Positions 7,772 through 14,971 of a stretch of DNA of 64,000 nucleotides are shown in pieces (position 1 is the first letter of the stretch; every line of letters starts with the position of its first letter). Source of the DNA: Streptomyces adelaidensis (GTDB taxonomy: Bacteria; Actinomycetota; Actinomycetes; Streptomycetales; Streptomycetaceae). Position numbers and translations under genes: made by a program. The notes under the pieces are model-generated. The model was not told the origin of the DNA, ran no database searches, and saw nothing but the letters and a program-made list of their open reading frames with translations. Where the stretch lies: the NCBI RefSeq assembly GCF_016598475.1, contig NZ_JAEMUX010000024.1, positions 1-64,000 on the forward strand, read 5' to 3'.

Positions 7772-9193
7772 TCAGGTCCAGGCGGCGAGGAGGTCTTCGG
7801 GGGTGAGACTGGGGATGCCTGGGGCAGTGCAGCCGTTGCGGGTGACGGCGAGGAGGGGGGTGGTGTCGTCGGCGCCGGGAAGTTGAGAGCGGTGGGTGAT
7901 GAGGCGGGCGAGGTCGCGGGTGTCGAAGGGTTTGTTCTCGAGCCATTTGATGGATCCGATGAGGGTGATCTTTTTGGCGATGGGGGAGCGGTCGGCGGCG
8001 ATAATGTCGATCTCGGGGTCGTTGGTGCGGGTCCAGTAGCCGCCGATGGCGTTGCTGTCCGCGGGGAGCCGGTCGTCGGCGAGACGCCAGAGGGCTTCGC
8101 GGATGACCGGCTCGACGGCGCGTCCGCGCCATGCCGTCCAGCTGGTGCGGATGGAGTCCAGGACGCGGTCGCCGCGGCCTCGTTCGACGGCAGGGATGCC
8201 GGGGCCGATGAAGGAGAGCCAGAAGCGCAAGTAGGGGTCATCGATGCGGTAGCGGGTCTCGCGGCTAGGGCGGGTGGACAGGGGGAGTTCGGCGGCGACC
8301 ATGCGGCGTGTGGTGAGCAGTTCCAGGGAGCGGGCTACGGAGCCGGGGTTGAGACCGCCGGCTGCCCGGCCGATCAGGGTGAAGGTGCGCTCGCCGTGGC
8401 CGATGGCGCCCAGTACGGTGCGGGCCTGAGCCTCGGTGGGGAACTCGGCGGCCAGGGTGCGCTCGCCGCTGACGAGGAGGGCCGAGGTCGGTCGGCGCAG
8501 AGCTGATGCGAGGTATTCCCACAGGTCGGCACCGTGCGGCCACTCGTCGAGGATGAGCGGGAGTCCGCCGGAGACGAGGTAGGCGTCGAAGGCGTCGGCT
8601 GCGGGCAGGCTGAGCATCGCGGCGACGTCGGCGGGGCTGAGCGGGGGGACGACCATGTCGGTGCCGCGCTGGTAGAAGGGCCGTCCGTAGGTGTTGAGTT
8701 TCTCCATCATGGCGATGTCGGAACCCACCAGGATCAGGAGCACGGGCAGCTTGGACAGGGTCCGGTCGAAGACCTTCTGCAGGGCGCCCTCGAAGCTGGG
8801 GTCCTCGCGTACGAGGTAGGGCATCTCGTCCAGGACGACCACGCTGGGTCTGTCCATAGGGAGCGCTCCGGCGAGCAGGCTCAGGGCCGCGTCCCAGGTC
8901 TGCGGCGCCGTGAAGTCGGCGAAGCGGGCCGCATCGGGAAGGGTAGAGGCCGCCACCTCGGCGGCGAAGCCCGCCAGATCCTCCTCCTTCGAGCCGCCGA
9001 CAGCGGTGAAGAAGACGTGAGGAAGCCCGGCGCGCTCCAGGAACTCCTCCACCAGCCGGGACTTGCCCACACGCCGGCGCCCCCGCAGTAGCACGGCCCG
9101 GCCGGGCCGCCCGCTGCGTCCGCCGGTCCGCACGGGGGCGAGTAGATCGTCCAGAAGGCCGAGTTCGGCCCGGCGGCCGATGAATCCGTTCAC
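7772..9193 (-). CDS. AAA ATPase with C-terminal DUF234 nuclease-like domain
   Basis: 473 residues. The Walker A motif GRRRVGKS is at 38-45 and the Walker B motif VVVLDEMP at about 118-125. LVGSDIAMMEKL and RPFYQR belong to the sensor region of the archaeal-type ATPase_2 family. A winged-helix segment follows, then the DUF234 region (about 310-460), where EIDIIAAD and SIKW look like a PD-(D/E)XK-style E-x-D...K arrangement. Such proteins occur in mobile and defence loci of archaea and bacteria, with uncertain roles. It is monocistronic and convergent to the methylase operon. The start MNGFIGRR at 9193 fits the family. An upstream in-frame start is not needed. Confidence 0.8.
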   Translation of the reverse strand: MNGFIGRRAELGLLDDLLAPVRTGGRSGRPGRAVLLRGRRRVGKSRLVEEFLERAGLPHVFFTAVGGSKEEDLAGFAAEVAASTLPDAARFADFTAPQTWDAALSLLAGALPMDRPSVVVLDEMPYLVREDPSFEGALQKVFDRTLSKLPVLLILVGSDIAMMEKLNTYGRPFYQRGTDMVVPPLSPADVAAMLSLPAADAFDAYLVSGGLPLILDEWPHGADLWEYLASALRRPTSALLVSGERTLAAEFPTEAQARTVLGAIGHGERTFTLIGRAAGGLNPGSVARSLELLTTRRMVAAELPLSTRPSRETRYRIDDPYLRFWLSFIGPGIPAVERGRGDRVLDSIRTSWTAWRGRAVEPVIREALWRLADDRLPADSNAIGGYWTRTNDPEIDIIAADRSPIAKKITLIGSIKWLENKPFDTRDLARLITHRSQLPGADDTTPLLAVTRNGCTAPGIPSLTPEDLLAAWT

Positions 9194-9225
9194 GGCGACC
9201 GACCTCCGTCAGGATGAAACGGGAA

Positions 9226-9265
9226 ACTTTCATCGACGATACTTTCATAGATGCATGTATTGCAA
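9226..9265 (-). promoter_or_regulatory. Candidate promoter with repeated octamer for the DUF234 ATPase
   Basis: On the minus strand, TTGCAA (9260-9265) and TATCGT are separated by 18 bp, a reasonable -35/-10 pair about 45 bp upstream of the start. Two direct copies of ATGAAAGT (9241-9248 and 9226-9233, 15 bp apart) flank the -10. They could be an operator. Inferred from sequence only. Confidence 0.4.
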
Positions 9266-9987
9266 GGTCACGGCCGACAGTGACTGCCCGTCCGAATCGG
9301 CCCTGGCGGCTGCAGGGCGCACCGGCATAGCCCCGGACCGGCCCGACGCTTTCACGATGAGTGCCACCCGCTCTCTCCCGGCCCCTCCCACTACACCTCG
9401 CGAAGCTGACCGAGGAGTACTTCCTGCCGCTTGCCGTGGGCCAGTCCTCGGCTCCGGCGGCCGGGCAGGACTCTGAGTAGCCGCCTGCGACGTGACTCTG
9501 GCCGCTTCACGGTTCGCTCGAACTGTGGAGCGGCACCCGGTCGTCTCCACCAGGAGGAGGAAAGGCCCCGTATCAGCAGGAGCTTTCCGCTGGTGCCGAG
9601 GAGCGTGGCGCTCCACGGGATCTGAAGCCCGTGAGGTACTCGGTTCCAGGGTTCTGCACTCTGTCGGAACGCCTGCCGTGTTGTCCTCCGGGCCAGTTGG
9701 ACGGGCTCAGAACAGAGCTGACCCGTCGGTCGAGGAAAGTGGAACGGCCCGCTATGGCGTGTGCTTTGTTCGCTTCTCTGGCCACAAACATGCAGCTCGC
9801 AAGCGCGTCGTGGCTCGAGGAACTCCGATTCCGGCGTCTCCGTCCCGCACATGTCCCGCAGGGGGCGATGTCATGGGATCGGACAATTGGGGATTGGGCT
9901 GAGCAGTGCGGTAAAACCCAGGTCGGAGTACGTGGACTAGCGAGCGCGCACGCTTGTTGGCCGTTGCTGTTTTGGCATGCACAAGAA
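9249..9987. other. Gene-free right end of left island
   Basis: About 740 bp without a supported gene. Frames exist on both strands but none resembles an integrase, excisionase or other family. An integrase would be expected here by analogy with the right island. The segment holds the putative arm site 9842-9859. One short plus-strand stretch ending at 9480 (LHLAKLTEEYFLPLAVGQ) looks protein-like but has no start and no recognised relative. Confidence 0.4.
9842..9859 (+). repeat. Putative integrase arm site, right end of left island
   Basis: GTCCCGCACATGTCCCGC has two GTCCCGC units with a period of 11 bp. It matches 3661-3678 in 15 of 18 positions and in the same orientation. It ends 172 bp before the tRNA fragment at 10031. 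Confidence 0.5.
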
Positions 9988-10021
9988 AGGCCCTGACCGG
10001 CGTTTCCGCTGGTCAGGGCCT
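9988..10021 (-). terminator. Strong hairpin beside the middle attachment site
   Basis: A perfect 11-bp stem, AGGCCCTGACC (9988-9998) with GGTCAGGGCCT (10011-10021), and a 12-nt loop. It stands in the place of a tRNA terminator relative to the tRNA fragment at 10031. This suggests the left island supplied its own terminator when its right end once abutted the tRNA gene. Confidence 0.65.
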
Positions 10022-10030
10022 AAATTTCCG

Positions 10031-10072
10031 GTGCCCCCGGCAGGATTCGAACCTGCGCACACGGCTCCGGAG
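10031..10072 (-). repeat. Partial tRNA-Arg(CCG) copy, attachment site between the two islands
   Basis: 42 bp are identical to 16563-16604: acceptor 3' strand, T arm, variable loop and part of the anticodon arm, ending at CTCCGGAG. It lacks the 5' half, so it is not a tRNA gene. It separates the two tandem islands and would be the crossover partner of the intact tRNA for excision of the right island. Confidence 0.85.
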
Positions 10073-10147
10073 TGATTGTCGGATCATGCCCCCATTGCGC
10101 GCTGACCTGCGGCGGAGCCAGATGGGGGGCGTACCCCGACACGGAGC

Positions 10148-10165
10148 GTGTCGGAGGTGTGTCGC
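10148..10165 (+). repeat. Putative integrase arm site, left end of right island
   Basis: GTGTCGGAGGTGTGTCGC contains two GTGTCG units 11 bp apart. The identical 18-mer occurs in the same orientation at 16437-16454, immediately after the integrase gene. It lies 76 bp inside the tRNA-derived core. Confidence 0.6.
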
Positions 10166-10294
10166 ACGCCCCCGGCGGATCATCCGCGTGTGCGTCAGGC
10201 GGGTGTCGTCGGAACTCTGCCGTGCCGGGGCCGAATCGTCCCTCAAGTGTCCCCTGAAAGGTTCCGTTTCCACGGGGAGGCGGCGGGGGAGGCG

Positions 10295-10451
10295 CCAGGG
10301 AGGCGGGGAGTTCTCCCTGAGTGCCTCCCTGGGGTGCCTCCCCGTACTTGACCTGCGTAGATCAACGATCAGGGAGGCGGGGAGGCGCGCAGGTCACACC
10401 CCCGAAACCCCCTCTGGAGGCGTCCGGCAGGGGGTGTCCCCGCCTCCCTGG
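10295..10451. repeat. Alternating GGGAGGCGGGGAG repeats
   Basis: Four related copies in alternating orientation: CAGGGAGGCGGGGAG (10296-10310), its complement type at 10323-10344, CAGGGAGGCGGGGAGGCGC (10370-10388), and CCCCGCCTCCCTGG (10438-10451). They can pair in several hairpins. Confidence 0.6.
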
Positions 10452-10604
10452 ATCGTCCCCCAGATGATTCCGCTTACCCCGGTACTTGCCTGAGTCATCC
10501 CCAGGCGGCGCCCCGGGGTAAAGGGGGCCCGCGCTGCCGGTGCGGTCTGGCGCGCCGTCACCCGGGTCTGAGCGGTCTGCGCGAGGGGCGGTGGGGTAGA
10601 GGCG

Positions 10605-10626
10605 CCCCCTTACCCCGGTAAGGGGG
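10605..10626. repeat. Palindrome with 10-bp arms
   Basis: CCCCCTTACC and GGTAAGGGGG are perfect inverted arms separated by CC. Related partial copies occur at about 10474 (TTACCCCGGTA) and 10513 (CCCCGGGGTAAAGGGGG), so this may be a protein-binding motif of the island. Confidence 0.5.
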
Positions 10627-10686
10627 CGGGTAGGGCCGTCTGAGCTGCGAGGTAAGGAGGGTAGAGGGGGGCGTCTCTTCTCTCCT

Positions 10687-10745
10687 GGGGGTCCGCCACG
10701 CCGCCACAGCGCAGGTCGGAGAGGGTGACCGTGTGGCGGATCGGT
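10687..10745 (+). repeat. 59-bp inverted repeat, left arm
   Basis: It matches the reverse complement of 11293-11351 in 56 of 59 positions. Each arm contains the inner motifs TGTGGCGG and CCGCCAC. The arms enclose 547 bp that include the hairpin at 10887 and the TGACGCA heptamers. Confidence 0.8.
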
Positions 10746-10886
10746 GCCGCCACAAGCTTCAAAGAGCAATGAGGACCGCCCTGCCGGGCGGGCGACCCCG
10801 GGCGCCTACTCGTCTGGGAGCTCCCGCCGGACCGCGACCACCACCCTGCGGCGGTCACCACGCGTCTCGTGCGGACAAGCAAGAAG

Positions 10887-10917
10887 AGCACCACCGCCCC
10901 TGAGGCGGGTGCTCCTC
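10887..10917. terminator. GC-rich bidirectional hairpin
   Basis: GAGCACC with inner CCGCC pairs with GGCGG and GGTGCTC around a CCTGA loop. Flanking AAGAAG and CTTGC tracts extend the pairing. It stands alone between repeat blocks and could stop transcription from either side. Confidence 0.5.
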
Positions 10918-11038
10918 TTGCTGTTCGACGCGCAGCGTCGCGCCAAGGACGTGCCGCGTCGCGGCCCCTTCTTCACGCTCTGAGCGGCACCGCACTACAC
11001 AAGAACGCCCCTTCCTCTTTTCCTAAGTAGGGAAGGCC

Positions 11039-11258
11039 TGCGTCATTGCGTCACATGATCATGAAAAAAGAGGCTCTGACCTGCACATACAGGGGATGAC
11101 GCAGACGGAAAATCCTGCGTCATCGTGCGTCATCTGCGTCATCCCTACGTCACCCGATGACGCAAGGAATGACGCACGGATGACGCAGCCCACCCCTCTG
11201 CGACATCGAAAAACCGCAGGTGAGGAGCCTGTATGTCGCAGTGAACGCAGATGACGCA
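11039..11258. repeat. TGACGCA iteron cluster
   Basis: Ten copies of the heptamer TGACGCA or its complement start at 11039, 11047, 11097, 11116, 11126, 11135, 11158, 11170, 11181 and 11252. Several are spaced 9-12 bp apart, about one helical turn. Two more copies lie beside the GntR promoter (12693 and 12738). The pattern fits iterons bound by an initiator or regulator. Confidence 0.7.
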
Positions 11259-11292
11259 GAAATCCACACCTCGGACAGGTGTAGGGCGCCGT

Positions 11293-11351
11293 ACCGATCC
11301 GCCACACGGTCACCCGCTCCGCCCCGCGCTGTGGCGGCGTGGCGGACCCCC
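11293..11351 (-). repeat. 59-bp inverted repeat, right arm
   Basis: Partner of 10687-10745 (56/59 identical when inverted). It overlaps the last codons of the acetyltransferase gene, whose C-terminal tail is therefore encoded by repeat DNA. Confidence 0.8.
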
Positions 11352-11912
11352 CGGACGAAGGTGGGCGGCGCCGGGTACCTCGTCCACGAATCCGTGCTCC
11401 GCTGGCCGTGCAGGGCGTTGGGCCAGCCACCCCGAGACGCGCGGTCCGCCGTTGACCGCACCCCCCTGGCGGACGGTGCGGACATGCTCGAACCCTTGGC
11501 GAAGGTAGAACTGTTGGAGCCCCTCGTTCGTCGTCCAGGCATCGAGCCTGAGCCACTTCGCCTGAGCCTGGAATGCGCGATCCCCCGCCCAGTCCAGCAA
11601 TCGGCCACCGAGGTTCCGCCCTGCGTGCGTCCGAGCCACGGTCAGCTTGTTGACGAACATGGACGGCTCACTCAGTTCCGCTTCCGCCCAGAGTCCTTCC
11701 TCAGCGTCAGGTGTCAGGGTGATGGTCGCTGCGGTCACCTCGCCATCGCGCACCATGAACACGCCGCCGGATTCGATGGTTGCTAGTAGCAAGTCAGCCG
11801 GATACGGACGGCTCCATTGGTCGGTGCCGAGCTTGCCGAGCCAAGCGGCAGCCTCCTCGCGGAACGCGAGGAGTTTGGGCAAGTCGTCTGGCACAGCAGG
11901 GGTGATCTTCAC
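11310..11912 (-). CDS. GNAT family N-acetyltransferase
   Basis: 200 residues. The GTG start at 11912 overlaps the regulator's stop (GTGA), so the two are coupled. The acetyl-CoA fold is visible: VRDGEVTAATITL, then MFVNKLTVARTHAGRNLGGR (motif A, R/Q-x-x-G-x-G/A type), LRLDAWTTNEGLQQFYLRQG and FEHVRTV. This resembles small-molecule or peptide acetyltransferases; the substrate is unknown. The last 17 residues come from the 59-bp inverted repeat, so the natural end may have been altered. Confidence 0.8.
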   Translation of the reverse strand: MKITPAVPDDLPKLLAFREEAAAWLGKLGTDQWSRPYPADLLLATIESGGVFMVRDGEVTAATITLTPDAEEGLWAEAELSEPSMFVNKLTVARTHAGRNLGGRLLDWAGDRAFQAQAKWLRLDAWTTNEGLQQFYLRQGFEHVRTVRQGGAVNGGPRVSGWLAQRPARPAEHGFVDEVPGAAHLRPGGPPRRHSAGRSG

Positions 11913-12682
11913 TGAGGCTCGCTCTCGGTTCGGGCGGACAGGTCGCCGATCTCGTAGTTCATCCGGTTCAGGTCGCCCCGGAACGTCGTGACCGTGCATC
12001 GAATCGGCCGCTCCTGCGAGTAGCCCGTCCGCGTCCACAGCAGCACCGGTACCCCTGCCCCGATCTCCAACAAACGGGCTTCATCCGGCGTTGGCATACG
12101 TGTAGCAATCTCGTCGTAGTAGCCGATTTGCTCAATGCCCAGCCCCGTCATGTAGCGGGTTGTCCCCTCGGCGATGTCGCCGGGCTCAGTGAGTCGCGGA
12201 GCCTTGGTCACGAGCCACTCGGGGTACTGCGTGGCCTGAGTCGACCACGGCACGTCATCTACGAATCGGTGGCAGAAGCGCAGTACCGAGGTGTCTCCCA
12301 CCGCAACCTTGAGCCGCTGAGCGATGTACTCCGAAGCGGGAGCCAGCTCAACACGGAAGGTCTGGTGCGGCCGGCGCCCGGCGTTCGTGACGTCGGTGCT
12401 GAACGCGTCACCGTTCTGCGGGAAGGTCAGGTTCTCGAACCGAGACGCGTTCAGCTCGAACACCTCGTGCTTCCGCACCTCGTACCCGAGTCCCTGACTC
12501 GATGAAATCAGTCCTTCACTGGCCAGCAGCTTTAGCCCAGCTCGTACCGTGTTCCTGGACGCGACGAACCGTTCCTGAAGTTCGCTCTCCGACGGAAGAC
12601 GCGCGCCCGGCGGGTACGTGCCGCCGACGACGTCACGGCGCAGGACATCGGCCACCTGGTGGTACTTCGGCTGCTTAGTCAT
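11909..12682 (-). CDS. GntR family regulator (HutC/UTRA type), island regulator
   Basis: 257 residues. The winged helix lies at about residues 5-70 (YHQVADVLRRDVVGGTYPPG, LPSESELQERFVASRNTVR). A UTRA effector domain follows (about 85-250). This is the family of the Kor repressors that keep Streptomyces integrative elements silent. ATG 12682 is chosen. Two inverted copies of AACTTGTTGGTACA flank its promoter region, which suggests autoregulation and control of the divergent operon at 12938. It is co-translated with the acetyltransferase. Confidence 0.85.
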   Translation of the reverse strand: MTKQPKYHQVADVLRRDVVGGTYPPGARLPSESELQERFVASRNTVRAGLKLLASEGLISSSQGLGYEVRKHEVFELNASRFENLTFPQNGDAFSTDVTNAGRRPHQTFRVELAPASEYIAQRLKVAVGDTSVLRFCHRFVDDVPWSTQATQYPEWLVTKAPRLTEPGDIAEGTTRYMTGLGIEQIGYYDEIATRMPTPDEARLLEIGAGVPVLLWTRTGYSQERPIRCTVTTFRGDLNRMNYEIGDLSARTESEPQ

Positions 12683-12706
12683 GCACCCATGATGACGCAC
12701 TCGTGC

Positions 12707-12720
12707 AACTTGTTGGTACA
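12707..12720 (+). promoter_or_regulatory. Operator copy 1 of the GntR regulator
   Basis: AACTTGTTGGTACA lies 25 bp upstream of the gntR start. Its exact reverse complement occurs at 12780-12793. The two copies, 73 bp apart in the divergent control region, are the likely binding sites of the regulator. Confidence 0.6.
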
Positions 12721-12779
12721 TGACGTCGCCCACCCCTTGACGCATCGCATTCCGTCGGGGCAGCATCAGCACATCAGCT

Positions 12780-12793
12780 TGTACCAACAAGTT
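12780..12793 (-). promoter_or_regulatory. Operator copy 2 of the GntR regulator
   Basis: TGTACCAACAAGTT is the exact reverse complement of 12707-12720. A weaker GGACCAACGGG follows at about 12801. The position fits repression of the rightward operon. Confidence 0.6.
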
Positions 12794-12848
12794 GAGCAGG
12801 TGGACCAACGGGCCTAGGTCTGTCCCATCTGTGCAGACAGGAAAGCCC

Positions 12849-12919
12849 CGGCAGCAAAGCTCTCGGGGCTCAGAACAGGGAGCGGCTCCCTACCGCCAAG
12901 CAGTCAGCCGCTCCCCGAC
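12849..12919 (+). other. Two leader stem-loops before the island operon
   Basis: AGCCCCG...CGGGGCT and GGGAGCGGCT...AGCCGCTCCC are two consecutive hairpins between the operators and the ATG at 12938. The second ends about 20 bp before the start. They could act as a transcription terminator/attenuator or stabilise the mRNA. Confidence 0.45.
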
Positions 12920-12937
12920 CCTCGAAGGGGCAAATTC

Positions 12938-13465
12938 ATGATGCCTGGAACTGTCGTGGAACGGCGCACCGAAGAGGTCAAGTCTCCGGTCGTCGTGCCG
13001 GTTGTCGTGGCTGACCTGACGGGCAGCGAGCGGACCGTGGCGCTGTACGCGTCTGACATGCCGACGCGTCGCAGCTACGGCACGAAGGACCAGGTCCGCG
13101 AGTGGATCGTGCAGGGTGCTGAGCGGCTCGGTGCTGAGGAACTGCGCCGCCGTGCCGAGTTCCACAACGGGCACTTCATGCTCGCCGTGGGCGGCATGGC
13201 CACGGCGGACGTGCAGGCCCGGCACGAGGAGCGTTTCCCCGACGGCCGACGCCTCGGGATTGCCGAGCTGGCCACGGCCACAAGCAAGTGCTTCGACGGT
13301 ATGAGCAAGGCTGCGATCGTCAGGAACGCGGCGGCGCGGGTCGACGGCGAGTGCGCCTGCGGCGGAACCGGCCTCATCACGTTCACCGAGGACTGGGACC
13401 CGGGCGCCTCGTACAGCCTTCACTGCATGGTCCACCGTGCCGCCGTGGCCGGGGCGGACGTCTGA
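12938..13465 (+). CDS. Unrecognised island protein with CxCGGTG zinc-like motif
   Basis: 175 residues from ATG 12938; GAAGGGG precedes it. The N-terminal half is predicted alpha/beta with VVVPVVVADLTGSERTVALY. The C-terminus has GECACGGTGLITF followed by LHCMVH, so two Cys plus downstream Cys/His could hold zinc, much like half a DnaJ zinc centre. I do not recognise the family. It is the first gene of a tightly overlapping operon with the HNH nuclease, Xis and integrase, so a role in element maintenance is the best guess. Confidence 0.7.
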   Translation: MMPGTVVERRTEEVKSPVVVPVVVADLTGSERTVALYASDMPTRRSYGTKDQVREWIVQGAERLGAEELRRRAEFHNGHFMLAVGGMATADVQARHEERFPDGRRLGIAELATATSKCFDGMSKAAIVRNAAARVDGECACGGTGLITFTEDWDPGASYSLHCMVHRAAVAGADV

Positions 13466-14337
13466 TGACTGCCCTCGGTCCGATCAACGCGCTGTACGCC
13501 CGTGTGGCGGCCCCGGTTGCTCCCGCCGTGCCTTTGGCATGGAGGGAGCGCCGCCGGGGCGGTGAGGAGTTCCCCACCGTCCCTATCCGGGGCTTGGAGC
13601 TGTCCGTGTCCGAGGTGGCCGCTGCGCTCTTCGAGACGGAGGCTGACGAACTCGCCGTTCCGGTGCCTGACACCGATGTGCTGTACGACGCGCTCAACGG
13701 CGCGGTACGCACATTGGGCCCGGTGGGCATCGCGGACATTGTCGGGACCTTCGCGGGGCTGGACTCCGAGGAGTTCTCCGAGGTGGGTGTCTGCCGGATG
13801 TTCGCGTACCGGCTGGCCCTGTCGTTCTGGTACGAGGGGGCCCGCTCCCGTCCGATGACGGCGGGGGAAGCGGCCGTTGCCCTGTACCTGTCGGACGCCT
13901 ACCGCCACCAGACCGACCCCGGTACGTTCCGGCGCTCCCCGCTGTTGGTCTCCCGCGCGATCCGGCAGGGCGCCGCCCTGGTCCCCGGTGAGACGCTGCT
14001 GAGGCTCGGGGCGGCCCTGGTACGGGAGTTCGCTGCCCCTGCCCCCTACGGGGGTGTGACGCGTACTGTGACGGCGGGAGTCACGCAGGTCAGCGGCGCG
14101 GACTGGGCGAGGTCGCAGGAAGCCGTCAAGCCCGTGACGGCGGGCCGTGACTGGCTCTACGGTCAGGCCCTGCCCGACCGGCGCCGTCGCCGGTTCTGCT
14201 TCGACCTGATGCGCTCCGACAGGCGCCAGCCGTCTCCGCTCATCGTCCGCCTGGACGGCGGGGGCTACGAGGTGGGGGCGACTCCTCCGGCGGGACCTGA
14301 CGGCACGTGGACACGGTCGCTGCGGGCGGACTGGTGA
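13465..14337 (+). CDS. Unrecognised island protein
   Basis: 290 residues; ATG 13465 overlaps the previous stop (TGATG). It is mostly helical, with no P-loop, rolling-circle Rep motif or DNA-translocase motif. The C-terminal part is basic (DRRRRRFCFDLMRSDRRQ). Its place between a zinc-like protein and the HNH nuclease suggests an element-specific function. It could be a divergent replication or partition factor, but nothing in the sequence shows it. Confidence 0.7.
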   Translation: MTALGPINALYARVAAPVAPAVPLAWRERRRGGEEFPTVPIRGLELSVSEVAAALFETEADELAVPVPDTDVLYDALNGAVRTLGPVGIADIVGTFAGLDSEEFSEVGVCRMFAYRLALSFWYEGARSRPMTAGEAAVALYLSDAYRHQTDPGTFRRSPLLVSRAIRQGAALVPGETLLRLGAALVREFAAPAPYGGVTRTVTAGVTQVSGADWARSQEAVKPVTAGRDWLYGQALPDRRRRRFCFDLMRSDRRQPSPLIVRLDGGGYEVGATPPAGPDGTWTRSLRADW

Positions 14338-14780
14338 CCGTGACCACGGCCGCTCGCCGGATCAAGACCGAGACGCGCCGCTTACGCCGAAGGCAGCTCG
14401 CTGAGCGCTACGGGCTGCGCTGCGCCTACTGCCGCCGTCCGTTCGCCACCGTGCGGGAAGCGACGCTCGATCACATCGTGCCCAACTCGCTGTGGCGCAC
14501 GGCCACGGTCACCGCGCTCGTACTGGCCTGCCTCGACTGCAACCACCGCAAGGGCGACCGCTTTCCGCTCTCCCTGGCCCTGTTGCTGCTGCGCCAGATC
14601 GACCCGACCCGACCCGTCATCCGCCCGACCGATCTGCCGGTACTGGCCCGACTTGCATACGCCAACCACCCGATCCACACGGCCAGTTCGCGGCCCGACT
14701 CGGCTGCGCGACGGTCTACCCGTGGCCTGCCCGAATCGACCCCGAACGACCCGATCGAATCCGAAAGGACGGCGGCATGA
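14334..14780 (+). CDS. HNH endonuclease
   Basis: 148 residues; GTG 14334 overlaps the previous stop (GTGA). An Arg-rich start is followed by CAYC, the core LDHIVPNSLW and LACLDCNHRKGD. That is the CxxC...DHI...CxxC-N-H pattern of zinc-bound HNH nucleases of phages and mobile elements. It would cut DNA with a divalent metal. In this operon it may nick or cut element or host DNA during mobilisation. The tail after about 105 is probably disordered. Confidence 0.85.
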   Translation: MTVTTAARRIKTETRRLRRRQLAERYGLRCAYCRRPFATVREATLDHIVPNSLWRTATVTALVLACLDCNHRKGDRFPLSLALLLLRQIDPTRPVIRPTDLPVLARLAYANHPIHTASSRPDSAARRSTRGLPESTPNDPIESERTAA

Positions 14781-14971
14781 GCGCCCGCCCGATGGACGAG
14801 AAAATGACCGTTTCCGAGGTGCTCGCTGACCTGAAGGTCGCCCCGTCGACCTTCTACCGGTGGCGCCAACTCGGGAAGGGGCCCCGCGCCATCAAGCTGC
14901 CGAACGGTGACGTGCGCATCCGCCGATCCGAGTACGAGCGCTGGCTTACCGAGCGGGAGGACGCTGCGTGA
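14777..14971 (+). CDS. xis: Excisionase-like helix-turn-helix protein
   Basis: 64 residues from ATG 14777 (ATGA overlap; GGACGG upstream). The sequence has the MerR/Xis-type winged helix: MTVSEVLADLKVAPSTFYRW, then RQLGKGPRAIKLPNG and SEYERWL. Directly before the integrase, this is the usual position and size of Xis, the recombination directionality factor that binds near the attachment site to favour excision. ATG 14792 is a possible shorter start. Confidence 0.85.
   Translation: MSARPMDEKMTVSEVLADLKVAPSTFYRWRQLGKGPRAIKLPNGDVRIRRSEYERWLTEREDAA

Larger units (their letters stand above)
10073..11309. other. Gene-free, repeat-rich putative cis-acting region of the right island
   Basis: About 1.2 kb without a believable gene. 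It holds an arm site (10148-10165), four alternating copies of a GGGAGGCGGGGAG-type sequence (10295-10451), a 22-bp palindrome (10605-10626), one arm of a 59-bp inverted repeat (10687-10745), a strong hairpin (10887-10917) and ten TGACGCA heptamers (11039-11258). The density of ordered repeats is what one expects of a replication or transfer origin. No Rep or Tra gene is visible, so this is inference. Confidence 0.5.

Noticed and set aside
9249..9987. Possible degraded integrase of the left island
   Set aside because: No frame on either strand shows the R...HxxR...Y residues or any excisionase-like motif.
10031..10072. Second tRNA-Arg gene
   Set aside because: Only the 3' half is present; no D arm or 5' acceptor strand follows, so it cannot fold into a tRNA. 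The same applies to 3554-3602.
10362..10983. Short open frames in the repeat-rich zone as genes
   Set aside because: They are Arg/Pro/Gly-rich on every frame, lack ribosome sites, and cover inverted repeats and hairpins.
11039..11258. Heptamer cluster considered as a CRISPR array
   Set aside because: Units are 7 bp, on both strands and irregularly spaced; this fits iterons, not CRISPR.
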